Shown piece by piece: positions 52,423 to 63,331 of a DNA stretch of 64,000 nucleotides. The stretch lies in NCBI RefSeq assembly GCF_900591205.1, contig NZ_UUPU01000105.1, positions 1 to 64,000 of the forward strand. Direction: 5' to 3'. Below the pieces are notes generated by a model. It saw only the letters and a program-made list of their open reading frames with translations. It was not told the origin of the DNA and did not search any database. The number at the start of each line of letters is the position of its first letter. Within the stretch, counting starts at the first letter, position 1. The translations under genes and the position numbers were made by a program. The stretch comes from Pseudomonas viridiflava (GTDB taxonomy: Bacteria > Pseudomonadota > Gammaproteobacteria > Pseudomonadales > Pseudomonadaceae).

Positions 52423-53475
52423 TCAAAGCTCACCAAGGCCATCAATCAGCGCCTGATTCTGCTCCGGCGTACCGATGCTGATCCGCAGGAACTGGGCAAT
52501 CCGCTCCTGCTTGAAGTGCCGCACGATCACCCCTTGCTCACGCAACTTGGCGGCCAGGCCCGCTGCATCGTGTTGAGGGTGGCGGGCAAAGATGAAGTTG
52601 GCCGCTGACGGCAACACCTCAAAGCCCTCACCTTGCAGCTGCGCGACCACCTGGTTGCGGCTGTCGATCACCTGTTGGCAGGTCTTCTCGAAGTACTCAC
52701 GGTCTTCAAATGCCGCCGCCGCGCCAACAATCGCCAAGCGATCCAGCGGATAGGAGTTGAAGCTGTTCTTGACCCGCTCCAGCGCTTCGATCAGGTCCGG
52801 GTGACCCACGGCCAGGCCCACGCGCAAACCGGCCAGTGAACGCGATTTGGACAGGGTCTGGGTCACCAGCAGGTTCGGATAGCGGTCCACCAGGCTGATC
52901 GCGGTTTCGCCGCCGAAGTCGATATAGGCTTCATCGACCACCACCACCGAATCCGGACTGGCCTTGAGGATCTGCTCTACTGCATCCAATGCCAGTACGC
53001 AGCCGGTGGGTGCGTTCGGGTTGGGGAAGATGATCCCGCCGTTGGGCCTGGCGTAATCCGCCACACGAATCTGGAACTGCTCGTCCAGCGGCACCGGGTC
53101 GGACTTGATGCCATAGAGGCCGCAGTAAACCGGGTAGAAGCTGTAGCTGATATCCGGAAACAGCAGCGGCAAATCGTGCTGGAACAGGCCGTGGAAGATG
53201 TGCGCCAGGACTTCATCGGAACCATTGCCGAGGAACACCTTGCCGGCGTCGATCCCGTAATACTTGGCCACGGCCTGCTTGAGCAGGTCGCTGTTGGGGT
53301 CCGGGTACAGGCGCAGGTTATCGTTCAACTCGGCCTGCATCGCGGCCAGCGCTTTGGGCGACGGGCCGTAGGGATTTTCATTGGTATTGAGCTTCACCAG
53401 CTTGGTCAGCTTGGGCTGCTCGCCGGGCACGTAAGGCACGAGGTCCTTGACGAAAGGGCTCCAGAATTTGCTCAT
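52423..53475 (-). CDS. hisC: histidinol-phosphate aminotransferase
   Basis: PLP-dependent class II aminotransferase of histidine synthesis. The 350-residue protein has [11 protein letters not shown] near the N terminus, NPNAPTGC (about 152-159), [11 protein letters not shown] with the PLP-ring Asp and [17 protein letters not shown] with the Schiff-base lysine. It begins 3 bp after the hisD stop, so the two are tightly coupled. Confidence 0.96.
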   Translation of the reverse strand: MSKFWSPFVKDLVPYVPGEQPKLTKLVKLNTNENPYGPSPKALAAMQAELNDNLRLYPDPNSDLLKQAVAKYYGIDAGKVFLGNGSDEVLAHIFHGLFQHDLPLLFPDISYSFYPVYCGLYGIKSDPVPLDEQFQIRVADYARPNGGIIFPNPNAPTGCVLALDAVEQILKASPDSVVVVDEAYIDFGGETAISLVDRYPNLLVTQTLSKSRSLAGLRVGLAVGHPDLIEALERVKNSFNSYPLDRLAIVGAAAAFEDREYFEKTCQQVIDSRNQVVAQLQGEGFEVLPSAANFIFARHPQHDAAGLAAKLREQGVIVRHFKQERIAQFLRISIGTPEQNQALIDGLGEL

Positions 53476-53478
53476 GTC

Positions 53479-54798
53479 TTATTTCCCCTCTTCAAGGATT
53501 CGATACTCGGCGCTACGGGCGTGAGCGCTGAGGGACTCACCACGGGCCAGCACCGAGGCGGTCTTGCCCAGTTCGGAAGCGCCTTGTGGCGAGCAGAAGA
53601 TGATCGACGAACGCTTCTGGAAGTCATACACCCCCAGCGGCGACGAAAAACGCGCGGTGCCGGAGGTCGGCAGCACGTGGTTGGGGCCTGCACAATAGTC
53701 GCCCAGGGCTTCGCTGGTGTGGCGGCCCATGAAGATCGCACCGGCGTGGCGAATTGACGGCAGCCAGGCTTGTGGGTCTGCGACGGACAACTCCAAGTGC
53801 TCCGGAGCGATACGGTTGGCCACCTCGATAGCCTGCTCCATGTCACGCACCAGAATCAGCGCACCACGGCCATTGATCGACTTCTCGATGATTTCGGCGC
53901 GGTCCATGGTCGGAAGCAGCTTATTGATACTGGCGGCCACCTTGTCGAGGAATTCGGCGTCCGGGCTGACCAGGATCGCCTGCGCGTCTTCGTCGTGTTC
54001 GGCCTGGGAGAACAGGTCCATGGCGATCCAGTCCGGGTCGGTCTGGCCATCGCACACCACCAGGATCTCCGAAGGGCCGGCAATCATGTCGATACCGACC
54101 TGGCCAAACACATGGCGCTTGGCGGTGGCGACGTAGATGTTACCGGGGCCGACCACTTTATCGACTTTCGGTACGCTTTCGGTGCCATAGGCCAGGGCTG
54201 CAACGGCTTGCGCACCACCAATGGTGAACACGCGGTCGACGCCGGCGATGCAGGCGGCAGCCAGCACCAACTCGTTGATTTCGCCACGCGGGGTCGGCAC
54301 CACCATGACCACTTCGGTCACGCCCGCCACTTTGGCCGGGATCGCGTTCATCAATACCGACGACGGGTAGGAGGCTTTACCGCCCGGCACGTACAGCCCG
54401 GCACGGTCCAGCGGCGTGACCTTCTGGCCCAGCACAGTGCCGTCGGCCTCGGTGTAGCTCCAGGAGTCCTGTTTCTGCTTTTCGTGGTAGCTGCGCACCC
54501 GCGCCGCCGCCACTTCCAGGGCTTCGCGCTGGGGCGCGGTGATGCGCGTCAGCGCCAGCTCCAGGCGCTCACGGGGCAGGATCAGGTCGGACATGGACGC
54601 CACGTCCAAGCCGTCGAACTGGCGGGTAAAATCCACCAGCGCCGCATCGCCGCGCTCGCGCACGGCCTTGATGATATCGAGTACTCGCTGGTTGACCGAG
54701 TCGTCGGACACACTTTCCCAGCTCAGCAGATGATCCAGATGATGGGCGAAATCCGGGTCGGCAGCGTTGAGTCGGGCAATTGCAGTGGACGTGGTCAT
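53479..54798 (-). CDS. hisD: histidinol dehydrogenase
   Basis: Zinc enzyme for the last two steps of histidine synthesis. The 439-residue protein has [50 protein letters not shown] and the C-terminal [26 protein letters not shown] with its zinc-binding His. The GAGG ribosome-binding site, 8 bases before the ATG, lies inside the 3' arm of an inverted repeat in the 127-bp hisG-hisD gap. Confidence 0.96.
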   Translation of the reverse strand: MTTSTAIARLNAADPDFAHHLDHLLSWESVSDDSVNQRVLDIIKAVRERGDAALVDFTRQFDGLDVASMSDLILPRERLELALTRITAPQREALEVAAARVRSYHEKQKQDSWSYTEADGTVLGQKVTPLDRAGLYVPGGKASYPSSVLMNAIPAKVAGVTEVVMVVPTPRGEINELVLAAACIAGVDRVFTIGGAQAVAALAYGTESVPKVDKVVGPGNIYVATAKRHVFGQVGIDMIAGPSEILVVCDGQTDPDWIAMDLFSQAEHDEDAQAILVSPDAEFLDKVAASINKLLPTMDRAEIIEKSINGRGALILVRDMEQAIEVANRIAPEHLELSVADPQAWLPSIRHAGAIFMGRHTSEALGDYCAGPNHVLPTSGTARFSSPLGVYDFQKRSSIIFCSPQGASELGKTASVLARGESLSAHARSAEYRILEEGK

Positions 54799-54805
54799 AG
54801 CGAGG

Positions 54806-54918
54806 GCCTCATAGGATTGGCAAAAGTACTCAGGCGCCGAAAGTTAGCAGTCGATCCGCTTGGGCACCTGAGAATTCTGGCTATGAGGCGGATAGACGGG
54901 CGCGACCTAAGGCCGCGC
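54806..54918 (-). promoter_or_regulatory. nested hairpins between hisG and hisD
   Basis: Read on the minus strand, an 8-bp hairpin with one G-U pair (54900-54907 with 54911-54918) follows the hisG stop. Then a perfect 9-bp outer stem (54881-54889 with 54806-54814) encloses a 10-bp inner stem with one G-U pair (54863-54872 with 54829-54838). The outer 3' arm, CTATGAGGC, contains the hisD Shine-Dalgarno GAGG. The fold could control hisD translation or protect the hisG 3' end. Confidence 0.6.
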
Positions 54919-54925
54919 AGGTGAG

Positions 54926-55561
54926 TCAACCGCGGTGTCGAGACTCCACTGCCTTGCGCAGGGTGTCGATCAACGCCTGGATACGGGCGTGTTGCATCTT
55001 CATCGAAGCTTTGTTGACGATCAGGCGGGAGCTGATGTCGGCAATGAAATCCTGAGGTTCGAGACCGTTGGCACGCAGGGTGTTGCCGGTGTCGACCACG
55101 TCGATGATCTTGTCGGCCAGGCCGATCAGCGGGGCCAGCTCCATCGAGCCGTACAACTTGATAATGTCGACCTGACGGCCTTGCTCGGCGTAGTAGCGCT
55201 TGGCAACGTTGACGAACTTGGTGGCAACGCGCAGGCGGCCTTTGGGCTCGACATCCCCAACACGGCCGGCGGTCATCAGCTTGCACAGGGCGATACGCAG
55301 GTCCAGCGGCTCGTACAGGCCCTGGCCACCGTATTCCATCAACACGTCTTTGCCGGCGACGCCCAGGTCGGCCGCGCCATGCTCAACGTAGGTAGGCACG
55401 TCGGTAGCCCGTACGATCAGCAGGCGAACGTCATCCTGGGTCGTGGGGATGATCAGCTTGCGGCTCTTGTCCGGATTCTCGGTCGGCACGATGCCCGCTT
55501 CAGCCAGAAGCGGCAAAGTGTCGTCAAGGATGCGGCCCTTGGACAGTGCGATGGTCAACAT
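54926..55561 (-). CDS. hisG: ATP phosphoribosyltransferase catalytic subunit (short form)
   Basis: First enzyme of histidine synthesis, condensing ATP and PRPP. At 211 residues it is the short HisG form that lacks the C-terminal feedback domain and needs HisZ as partner; hisZ is not in this window. Visible motifs are [17 protein letters not shown] near the start and [22 protein letters not shown] with the PRPP-binding site. It is separated from murA by 180 bp containing large inverted repeats. Confidence 0.95.
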   Translation of the reverse strand: MLTIALSKGRILDDTLPLLAEAGIVPTENPDKSRKLIIPTTQDDVRLLIVRATDVPTYVEHGAADLGVAGKDVLMEYGGQGLYEPLDLRIALCKLMTAGRVGDVEPKGRLRVATKFVNVAKRYYAEQGRQVDIIKLYGSMELAPLIGLADKIIDVVDTGNTLRANGLEPQDFIADISSRLIVNKASMKMQHARIQALIDTLRKAVESRHRG

Positions 55562-55620
55562 GGAAACGTCAGTCCTTCATCAGGCTATTGCTGTCCGGTC
55601 GCAAACGGCGCCAGACACAG

Positions 55621-55642
55621 ATCGAGGCCATTACAGCCTCGA
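55621..55642 (-). promoter_or_regulatory. hairpin in the hisG leader
   Basis: TCGAGGC (55622-55628) pairs with GCCTCGA (55636-55642), a perfect 7-bp stem with a 7-base loop, about 60 bases before hisG. No histidine-rich leader peptide is visible, so classic his attenuation is unlikely. Confidence 0.4.
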
Positions 55643-55675
55643 CTTGAAACAAATTCAGTAACAGCTCAGGTAACA

Positions 55676-55732
55676 GCAAACACAGATCTGTGGCGAGCGG
55701 GCTGGCCCGCTCGCCACAGTGACAGTGTTTGC
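55676..55732. repeat. cruciform-like palindrome after murA
   Basis: A perfect 14-bp inner repeat CTGTGGCGAGCGGG/CCCGCTCGCCACAG with loop CTGG (55688-55719) lies inside an 8-bp outer repeat GCAAACAC/GTGTTTGC (55676-55683 with 55725-55732). The inner core matches the REP flavour at 3630. No T-run follows, so it is not a classical terminator. Confidence 0.75.
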
Positions 55733-55741
55733 AGCCCGGGG

Positions 55742-57270
<1,529 letters not shown>

Positions 57271-57316
57271 GCTCAACCTCTATCGGCGCCCAGTGCGCAC
57301 GGGTCGCACATCATAC

Positions 57317-57372
57317 AAAAAAGCCCCGCGCCTGCGAACCCCGCATAGCAGGACTCTGACGGGGGGCTTTTT
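57317..57372 (-). terminator. terminator of the mla operon
   Basis: AAAAAGCCCC (57318-57327) pairs with GGGGCTTTTT (57363-57372) around an inner CCTGC/GCAGG hairpin. On the minus strand it lies right after mlaB and ends in a T-run, separating mla from ibaG-murA. Confidence 0.8.
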
Positions 57373-57384
57373 CGATAATGTGTA

Positions 57385-57690
57385 TTAAGGATGCGCCAAC
57401 AGCTCGGTCAAACCGGAAACTTCGGCAATTTCGCGCATGTCATCCGGCAATGACCGGATGCTTACCGGCTTTCTGGCCGCCTGTGCATCACGCATAAAGC
57501 ACAGCAACAACGACAAGCCGACGCTGCTGGACTTGGTCACCGCCGAGCAATCCAGCACCAACTCAGGAGCGGTGTTGGTCTTGATCAGTGCCTGGCCCTG
57601 CTTGCGCAGGTCCGGCCCGGTGCGGTAATCCAGCACGCCGCTGATGAACAACTCGCCGGCGTCGCTAAGACGAACAGCCGACTCGCTCAT
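57385..57690 (-). CDS. mlaB: STAS-domain protein MlaB
   Basis: A 101-residue STAS protein that in the Mla system binds MlaF in the cytoplasm and is needed for complex assembly. The signature VLDCSAVTKSSSVGLSLLLCFM, with the conserved D-x-S/T-x3-S-S-x-x-L pattern, is present. The ATG overlaps the mlaC stop by 4 bases. Confidence 0.93.
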   Translation of the reverse strand: MSESAVRLSDAGELFISGVLDYRTGPDLRKQGQALIKTNTAPELVLDCSAVTKSSSVGLSLLLCFMRDAQAARKPVSIRSLPDDMREIAEVSGLTELLAHP

Positions 57691-58334
57691 TGCGCGGGCT
57701 TCCCGGCAGCTTTATCGGTTTCTTCCTTGGCCTTGGCCACTTCACCGGCCCAACCATTGATGGTTTTGTCCAGATCGTTGCCATTGCGCTGCATCGCGTC
57801 GGCGAACTGATCACGGAACAGTTTGCCGATGTTGATACCGTTGATGATCACGTTACGCAGTTTCCACTCGCCGTTGACCTTCTCCAGGGTGTACTGCACA
57901 GGGTAGACGGCACCATTGTTGCCTTTGACGCTCATGTTGACGCTGGTGCGATCGCCCGACTCGTCGCCGGCTGGCGCAACGGTAATGCCCTGGTTGTTGT
58001 ATTCCAGCAAGGCGTTGCCGTAGAACTGGAACAGACCTCTCTTGAAGTTTTCCTGGAAGGTCTGCATCTGCGCAGGCGTAGCCTTGCGCGAATACTTGAC
58101 CGTCATGATGCTGCGGGAAATGCCCTCGGCATCGACCACAGGGCCGACAATGGTATTGAGCGCGCTATAGAACTGACTCGGATCTTGCTTGTACTTTTCC
58201 TTGTTGGCCGACAGGTCAGCCAACATCTTGTTAGTCGTGTCCTGCACCAGCTCGTGGGCAGAGCCCGCCGCGTTGGCCATCAGCGGCAGCGCTGCCAACA
58301 GCACCAGCAGGCCACGTCGCAAGGTAGAGATCAT
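57687..58334 (-). CDS. mlaC: periplasmic phospholipid-binding protein MlaC
   Basis: A 215-residue periplasmic lipid carrier shuttling phospholipids between the outer-membrane MlaA complex and the MlaFEDB transporter. A signal peptide (about 1-23, ending MANA) precedes the Tol-tolerance/MlaC domain. Start chosen at 58334 (MISTLRRG) with GAGG 9 bases upstream; an ATG at 58349, overlapping the mlaD stop as ATGA, would add five residues and is also possible. Related pseudomonad genes are named ttg2D. Confidence 0.93.
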   Translation of the reverse strand: MISTLRRGLLVLLAALPLMANAAGSAHELVQDTTNKMLADLSANKEKYKQDPSQFYSALNTIVGPVVDAEGISRSIMTVKYSRKATPAQMQTFQENFKRGLFQFYGNALLEYNNQGITVAPAGDESGDRTSVNMSVKGNNGAVYPVQYTLEKVNGEWKLRNVIINGINIGKLFRDQFADAMQRNGNDLDKTINGWAGEVAKAKEETDKAAGKPAQ

Positions 58335-58345
58335 GAACAGATTCC

Positions 58346-58813
58346 TCATTTGGCGTCTTTATTGACCGTATTGAGCAGGAATTTACCGATCAAGTCTTCA
58401 AGCACCAACGACGACTGTGTGTCGTGGATTGTCGAACCATCCTTGAGCAGGGCTGTTTCCCCACCCACGCTGACACCGATGTACTTCTCGCCCAGCAGAC
58501 CCGCAGTGAGGATAGATGCAGTGGAGTCGGTCGGCAGGTTATCCACCTTCTTGTCCAGTTGCATGGTCACTCGCCCGGTGAAGCTGTCGCGATCCAGATC
58601 GATTGCCGTGACCTTGCCGATAGTCACACCGGCCATGGTCACCTTAGCTCTGACAGTCAAACCGGCGATATTGTCGAAGTACGCGTAAAGTTTATAAGTA
58701 TCGGCGGTGGGGCTGGCCGACAGGCCACTGACTCGCAGGGCCAGCAACAGTAAAGCCAGGATGCCAGCCAGCAAGAAAAGGCCGACACCGATTTCCACAG
58801 TGCGGTTTTGCAT
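58346..58813 (-). CDS. mlaD: MCE-domain protein MlaD
   Basis: A 155-residue inner-membrane-anchored MCE protein that forms a hexameric ring conducting phospholipids. One N-terminal helix (about 7-27) is followed by a single MCE domain with ITAYFDNIAGL-like LYAYFDNIAGLTVRAKVTMAGVTIGKV and LGEKYIGVSVGGE. The start shares a base with the mlaE stop. Confidence 0.96.
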   Translation of the reverse strand: MQNRTVEIGVGLFLLAGILALLLLALRVSGLSASPTADTYKLYAYFDNIAGLTVRAKVTMAGVTIGKVTAIDLDRDSFTGRVTMQLDKKVDNLPTDSTASILTAGLLGEKYIGVSVGGETALLKDGSTIHDTQSSLVLEDLIGKFLLNTVNKDAK

Positions 58814-59610
58814 CAGAAATCTCCAAACATCAAGGCGGTCAAAATGAAGTCAAGGCCCAGTACCGCCAGCGAGGCGTACACAACGGTCTTGGTGGTGGCG
58901 CGACTGATCCCTTCTGATGTGGGCTCACAGTCGTAGCCTTGGAATACGGCGATCCAGGTCACTACAAAGGCAAAGACGATGCTCTTTATGATGCCGTTGA
59001 GCACGTCACCGCTGAAGGTCACGCTGTTTTGCATATTGGCCCAGTAGGAACCGTCATAGACGCCCAGCCAGTCCACCGCTACCCATGAACCGCCCCAGAT
59101 ACCGACCACGCTGAAAATCATCGCCAGCAGTGGCAGGGAAATGAATCCGGCCCACAGGCGCGGCGCAACAATGTATTTGAGCGGGTCCACGCCAATCATT
59201 TCGAGGCTGGACAGCTGCTCGGTGGACTTCATGTTGCCGATCTCGGCGGTCAGCGCCGAACCTGCGCGACCGGCGAACAGCAAGGCCGTGACCACCGGCC
59301 CCAGTTCACGCAACAGCGTCAGGGCGACCATCTGCCCCACCGCCTGCTCCGAACCATAGCTGGAAAGAATATTGAAGCCCTGCAACGCCAACACCATGCC
59401 GATGAACACGCCGGAGACCACGATGATCACCAGCGACATCACACCCACCGAGTGCAATTGCTTGATCAGCAGGCCAAAGCCGCCACCAATGCCGCCGCGG
59501 CCGAGCAAGGCGTGGAACAGGAAAATTGTTGAACGCCCCAGCACTTCGACGATGTCGATACCGGAGCGACCGAAAAGACGAACCTTTTCGATAAGAGATG
59601 TCTTGCGCAT
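58813..59610 (-). CDS. mlaE: ABC transporter permease MlaE
   Basis: A 265-residue inner-membrane permease of the Mla phospholipid transporter with about five or six hydrophobic segments and the family motif [38 protein letters not shown]. Its start shares one base with the mlaF stop and its end one base with the mlaD start, showing tight translational coupling. Confidence 0.97.
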   Translation of the reverse strand: MRKTSLIEKVRLFGRSGIDIVEVLGRSTIFLFHALLGRGGIGGGFGLLIKQLHSVGVMSLVIIVVSGVFIGMVLALQGFNILSSYGSEQAVGQMVALTLLRELGPVVTALLFAGRAGSALTAEIGNMKSTEQLSSLEMIGVDPLKYIVAPRLWAGFISLPLLAMIFSVVGIWGGSWVAVDWLGVYDGSYWANMQNSVTFSGDVLNGIIKSIVFAFVVTWIAVFQGYDCEPTSEGISRATTKTVVYASLAVLGLDFILTALMFGDF

Positions 59611-60419
59611 CAGCGCTTCCCCAGAAGATCTGAGCGGTAATCCGCCGCCGGAAAATGAAAAGGCACCGGCCCATCGGGATCGCCGGTCATGAATTGGCGA
59701 ATGCGCGGGTTGTCTGCGTTCATCAGTTCTTCAGGCGTGCCCTGGCCCAGCACCTGGCCATCGCCGACTACATAGAGGTAATCGGCAATGCTCGCGGTTT
59801 CTGCAAGATCGTGAGAGACCACAATGCTGGTGATCCCCAGTGCATCGTTGAGCAGGCGGATCAGGCGCACCAGCACTCCCATGGCGATCGGGTCCTGGCC
59901 GACGAAGGGCTCGTCGTACATGAGGATCTGCGGGTCGAGGGCGATGGCACGCGCCAGCGCGACCCGGCGCTTCATGCCGCCGGACAACTCGTCAGGCATC
60001 AGGTCGATGGCACCACGAAGGCCCACGGCCTGCAGTTTCAGCAACACAATGTCACGAATCATTTCGTCGGACAGCTGGGTATGCACCCGCAGCGGGAAGG
60101 CGACGTTCTCGAAAACATCAAGGTCGGTGAACAACGCACCACTCTGGAACAGCACACCCATGTGCTTGCGCGCATCGAACAGATCGCTGCGCGACAGCGT
60201 CGGCAGGTTCTGGCCGTTGACCCACACTTCGCCGGCGCTGGGGCGCAATTGCATGCCCATCAGGCGCAACAAGGTGGTCTTGCCGCAACCGGAAGGCCCC
60301 ATGATGCCCGTGACTTTGCCGCGGGGAATGCGAATATCGACGTTATTGAAGATGCTGCGCGTCCCGCGCTTGAAGGTCAGTCCCTTCAGCTCGACCGCGA
60401 AGGCGTTATCGGCACTCAT
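59610..60419 (-). CDS. mlaF: ABC transporter ATP-binding protein MlaF
   Basis: ATPase of the Mla transporter. The 269-residue protein has Walker [10 protein letters not shown] (about 41-49), signature [14 protein letters not shown], Walker [14 protein letters not shown] and the switch His in VVSHDL. AAGGAG lies just before the ATG. It is the first gene of mlaFEDCB. The outer-membrane partner mlaA is not in this window. Confidence 0.97.
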   Translation of the reverse strand: MSADNAFAVELKGLTFKRGTRSIFNNVDIRIPRGKVTGIMGPSGCGKTTLLRLMGMQLRPSAGEVWVNGQNLPTLSRSDLFDARKHMGVLFQSGALFTDLDVFENVAFPLRVHTQLSDEMIRDIVLLKLQAVGLRGAIDLMPDELSGGMKRRVALARAIALDPQILMYDEPFVGQDPIAMGVLVRLIRLLNDALGITSIVVSHDLAETASIADYLYVVGDGQVLGQGTPEELMNADNPRIRQFMTGDPDGPVPFHFPAADYRSDLLGKR

Positions 60420-60730
60420 CTAAACTCCTTGGGATGCAGCCTCTCACTCAGACACCACGCTTGCGACAAACGTTTGCAACGGTTGCGCAATAGATAGCCA
60501 CATGGGCTGGGCGGACCGAACTGGCGGCGAACTATATCACTGGTGGTACAACGCGCCCAAGGCCGGAACAGCGCTTGTTCAGATTGGCGACAGTGAAAAA
60601 ACGTTGCCGAGCATGTAAGCAAGGAAGGAATCTCGCATCCCCAGTGAATAAAGCCTGACGAACTTGCGTGAGGGAATTGATCATTACCGCTATAATCGCC
60701 GACTTTTCGTCAGGCTATACGATTTCAGAC
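60420..60730. other. divergent promoter region between mlaF and kdsD
   Basis: A 311-bp gap with no gene. It contains the 10-bp palindrome CAAACGTTTG (60467-60476) framed by TTGCG (60461-60465) and CGCAA (60486-60490), and a perfect TATAAT at 60691-60696 for kdsD. A mla promoter is expected on the minus strand but I see no clear hexamers for it. Confidence 0.5.
60691..60696 (+). promoter_or_regulatory. putative kdsD operon -10 element
   Basis: A perfect TATAAT at 60691-60696 would start transcription near 60703, about 28 bases before the kdsD ATG. No good -35 lies 16-18 bp upstream. Confidence 0.5.
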
Positions 60731-61705
60731 ATGAGCCAATCCAGCGACCTTATTCAATCCGCACAACGCACCATCCGCCTAGAGCTTGAAGCCGTCGAAG
60801 GCTTGCTGGCCCGTATCGACGCGGATTTCGTACGCGCCTGCGAGATGATTCTGGCCAGCAAGGGCCGCGTTGTCGTCGTCGGCATGGGCAAGTCGGGCCA
60901 CGTCGGCAACAAGATCGCCGCCACCCTGGCCAGTACCGGGACCACCGCTTTTTTCGTGCACCCGGCCGAAGCCAGCCACGGCGACATGGGCATGATCACC
61001 AAGGATGACATCATCCTCGCCCTGTCCAATTCCGGCACCACCAACGAAATCGTGACCCTGCTGCCACTGATCAAGCGCCTGGGCATCAAGATGATCAGCG
61101 TCACCGGCAACCCGGAATCGACGCTGGCCAAGGCGGCCGAAGTAAACCTGAATGTTCACGTGGCCCATGAAGCCTGCCCGCTGAACCTCGCGCCGACCTC
61201 CTCCACCACCGCTGCCCTGGTCATGGGTGATGCCCTGGCTGTGGCGTTGCTGGAGGCCCGCGGCTTTACCGCTGAAGACTTCGCGTTTTCCCACCCGGGC
61301 GGCGCCCTGGGCCGCCGCTTGCTGCTTAAAGTGGAAAACGTCATGCACTCGGGCGATGAATTACCCCACGTACAGCGCGGCACATTGCTGAAAGACGCGC
61401 TGATGGAAATGACCCGCAAGGGCCTCGGCATGACCGTGATCCTGGAAGCCGACGGGCGCCTGGCGGGAGTCTTCACCGACGGCGACTTGCGCCGCACCCT
61501 GGACCGCACCATCGACATCCACACCGCCACCATCGACGCGGTAATGACCCCTCACGGCAAGACTGCACGCCCCGAGATGCTCGCGGCCGAAGCCTTGAAG
61601 ATCATGGAAGACCACAAGATCGGCGCGCTGGTGGTGGTCAATACCGACGACCACCCGATTGGCGCCCTGAATATGCACGACTTGCTGCGTGCAGGAGTGA
61701 TGTAA
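60731..61705 (+). CDS. kdsD: D-arabinose 5-phosphate isomerase
   Basis: First enzyme of KDO synthesis, converting ribulose 5-phosphate to arabinose 5-phosphate. The 324-residue protein has an N-terminal SIS domain (about 40-180, VVVGMGKSGHVGNKIAATLASTG and SNSGTTNEIV) and two C-terminal CBS domains (about 205-320). ATG at 60731 (MSQSSDLIQS). It heads the kdsD-kdsC-lptC-lptA-lptB cluster. Confidence 0.97.
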   Translation: MSQSSDLIQSAQRTIRLELEAVEGLLARIDADFVRACEMILASKGRVVVVGMGKSGHVGNKIAATLASTGTTAFFVHPAEASHGDMGMITKDDIILALSNSGTTNEIVTLLPLIKRLGIKMISVTGNPESTLAKAAEVNLNVHVAHEACPLNLAPTSSTTAALVMGDALAVALLEARGFTAEDFAFSHPGGALGRRLLLKVENVMHSGDELPHVQRGTLLKDALMEMTRKGLGMTVILEADGRLAGVFTDGDLRRTLDRTIDIHTATIDAVMTPHGKTARPEMLAAEALKIMEDHKIGALVVVNTDDHPIGALNMHDLLRAGVM

Positions 61706-62230
61706 ATGACCAGCGACCTGATGCAACGCGGCAAAAACATCAAGCTGGCGATTTTCGACGTTGACGGCGTGCTGACCGATGGCCGCCTGTACTTCCTCGA
61801 AGATGGCAGCGAATTCAAGACGTTCAACACCCTCGACGGCCAAGGCATCAAGATGCTGATGGCGTCGGGCGTACAAACCGCAATCATCAGCGGCAGAAAA
61901 ACCCCGGTTGTGGAACGCCGCGCACAAAACCTGGGGATTCCTCACCTGTATCAGGGCCGTGAGGATAAACTGGTGGTTCTGGACGAGCTTCTTGGCCAAC
62001 TCAACCTAAGCTATGAGCAGGTTGCCTACTTGGGCGATGACTTGCCGGACCTGCCGGTTATCCGCCGAGTCGGCTTGGGCATGGCCGTGGCCAATGCGGC
62101 GGCGTTTGTTCGCGAGCACGCCCATGGCATCACCACCGCGCGTGGTGGCGAAGGTGCCGCCCGTGAGTTCTGCGAGCTGATCCTGCGTGCCCAGGGCAGC
62201 CTTGAAGCGGCCCACGCCGCCTACTTATAG
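61706..62230 (+). CDS. kdsC: 3-deoxy-D-manno-octulosonate 8-phosphate phosphatase
   Basis: HAD-family phosphatase that releases KDO from KDO-8-phosphate. The 174-residue protein has the nucleophile motif FDVDGVLTDGRLYF (about 16-29), the ISGRKTPVVERR motif and GDDLPDLPVIRRVGLGMAVANA. It starts right after the kdsD stop, with AGGAG upstream. As a tetrameric capless HAD enzyme, the short length is normal. Confidence 0.97.
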   Translation: MTSDLMQRGKNIKLAIFDVDGVLTDGRLYFLEDGSEFKTFNTLDGQGIKMLMASGVQTAIISGRKTPVVERRAQNLGIPHLYQGREDKLVVLDELLGQLNLSYEQVAYLGDDLPDLPVIRRVGLGMAVANAAAFVREHAHGITTARGGEGAAREFCELILRAQGSLEAAHAAYL

Positions 62231-62238
62231 AGCGTTTT

Positions 62239-62811
62239 ATGCTGAGCAAAAAGATTCGCAACTTCCTGCTATTCGGGGTCATCGCCGCGCTGTTCCTGGC
62301 GGTGGGCTACTGGAATATCAGCCCGGAGCGCTTTCTCGACCAGCCTGCTGCGCAGGTTGACGAAGGCGCTATCGACTACTACGCCATCAATGCCAAAAGC
62401 GTGCAGTTCCTGCCCGATGGCAAGGTGCAGTACGAGATGACCTCGGACAAGGTCGAGCATTTGAAGGCCACCGAAGTCACCCTGCTGACCAACCCGGACA
62501 TGAACATCTACCGCGGCACCGAGTTTCCGTGGCACGTCACCAGCAAGCGTGGCGAGGTCAACCCGGACGGCACCGAGGTGGAACTGATCGACTCGGTGCG
62601 CGTTGCGCGCACCGACGCAAAAAACCGCGATACCGTGATTACCAGCAGTCGCATGACCGTATTCCCGCAGAAGCAATATGCGCAGACCGAGCAAGACGTT
62701 AGAATCGACGGCGCTGGCGGTGTATCGACTGGCAAGGGAATGAAAGCGTATTTGAAAGAAAGCAGGATACACCTGCTATCGAACGTAAGAGGACAGTATG
62801 AGGCTCGTTAA
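62239..62811 (+). CDS. lptC: LPS export protein LptC
   Basis: A 190-residue bitopic protein that links the LptB2FG ABC transporter to the periplasmic LPS bridge. One N-terminal helix (about 9-25) is followed by a beta-jellyroll domain; segments such as YAINAKSVQFLPDGKVQYEMTSDKVEHL and TEFPWHVTSKRGEV fit the family. The start lies 8 bp after kdsC and the end overlaps lptA by 14 bp. Confidence 0.95.
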   Translation: MLSKKIRNFLLFGVIAALFLAVGYWNISPERFLDQPAAQVDEGAIDYYAINAKSVQFLPDGKVQYEMTSDKVEHLKATEVTLLTNPDMNIYRGTEFPWHVTSKRGEVNPDGTEVELIDSVRVARTDAKNRDTVITSSRMTVFPQKQYAQTEQDVRIDGAGGVSTGKGMKAYLKESRIHLLSNVRGQYEAR

Positions 62812-63330
62812 AACTCTCCCTATTTTGCTCGGTCTGGGCGCAGCACTGGGAAGCGTGAGCGCCTGGGCTCTGCCGAACGATAGCCAGCAACCGATCCACA
62901 TCTCGGCTGACGATGCGCAGCTGGATGACAAGCAAGGCGTCGCCACCTATACCGGCGGCGTGATCATCACCCAGGGCTCGATGAAAATCACCGGCAACAC
63001 GGTGACACTCACTCGTACCCAGCAGGGCGACATCGACGTAGTGACTTCGGTGGGCAACCTGGCCTACTTCGAGCAGCAGCAGTCGGCAACCGATACCGGC
63101 AAGATGAAGGGCTACGGTAAGACCATTCAGTACCATGCCCAGCAGAACCGCATTGTCCTGATCGACCAGGCCAAGGTGCTCAGCCCCGATGGCAACTCCA
63201 CGGAAGGTGAGAAAATCACCTACGACACCGTGAAACAGATCGCTAACGCCGGTCGTGCCACGGGTAGCAAGCTCAGCACGCCACGCCCACGCATCGACAT
63301 GGTTATCCAGCCGAAGAAGAAGGCCGAGTA

Positions 63331-63331
<1 letters not shown>
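62798..63331 (+). CDS. lptA: periplasmic LPS-binding bridge protein LptA (LptH)
   Basis: A 177-residue periplasmic protein forming the bridge that carries LPS to the outer membrane. A signal peptide (about 1-25, ending SAWA) precedes the OstA-type beta-jellyroll ([37 protein letters not shown]). P. aeruginosa calls the orthologue LptH. It ends with a basic KPKKKAE-type tail. The stop shares a base with the lptB start. Confidence 0.96.

Noticed and set aside
55562-55741. Histidine leader peptide and attenuator before hisG
   Set aside because: No short frame rich in histidine codons was found and no T-run follows the hairpin at 55621-55642.
60416-60622. 68-codon minus-strand frame upstream of mlaF
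   Set aside because: It overlaps the mlaF start, has no ribosome-binding site and covers the divergent promoter region.
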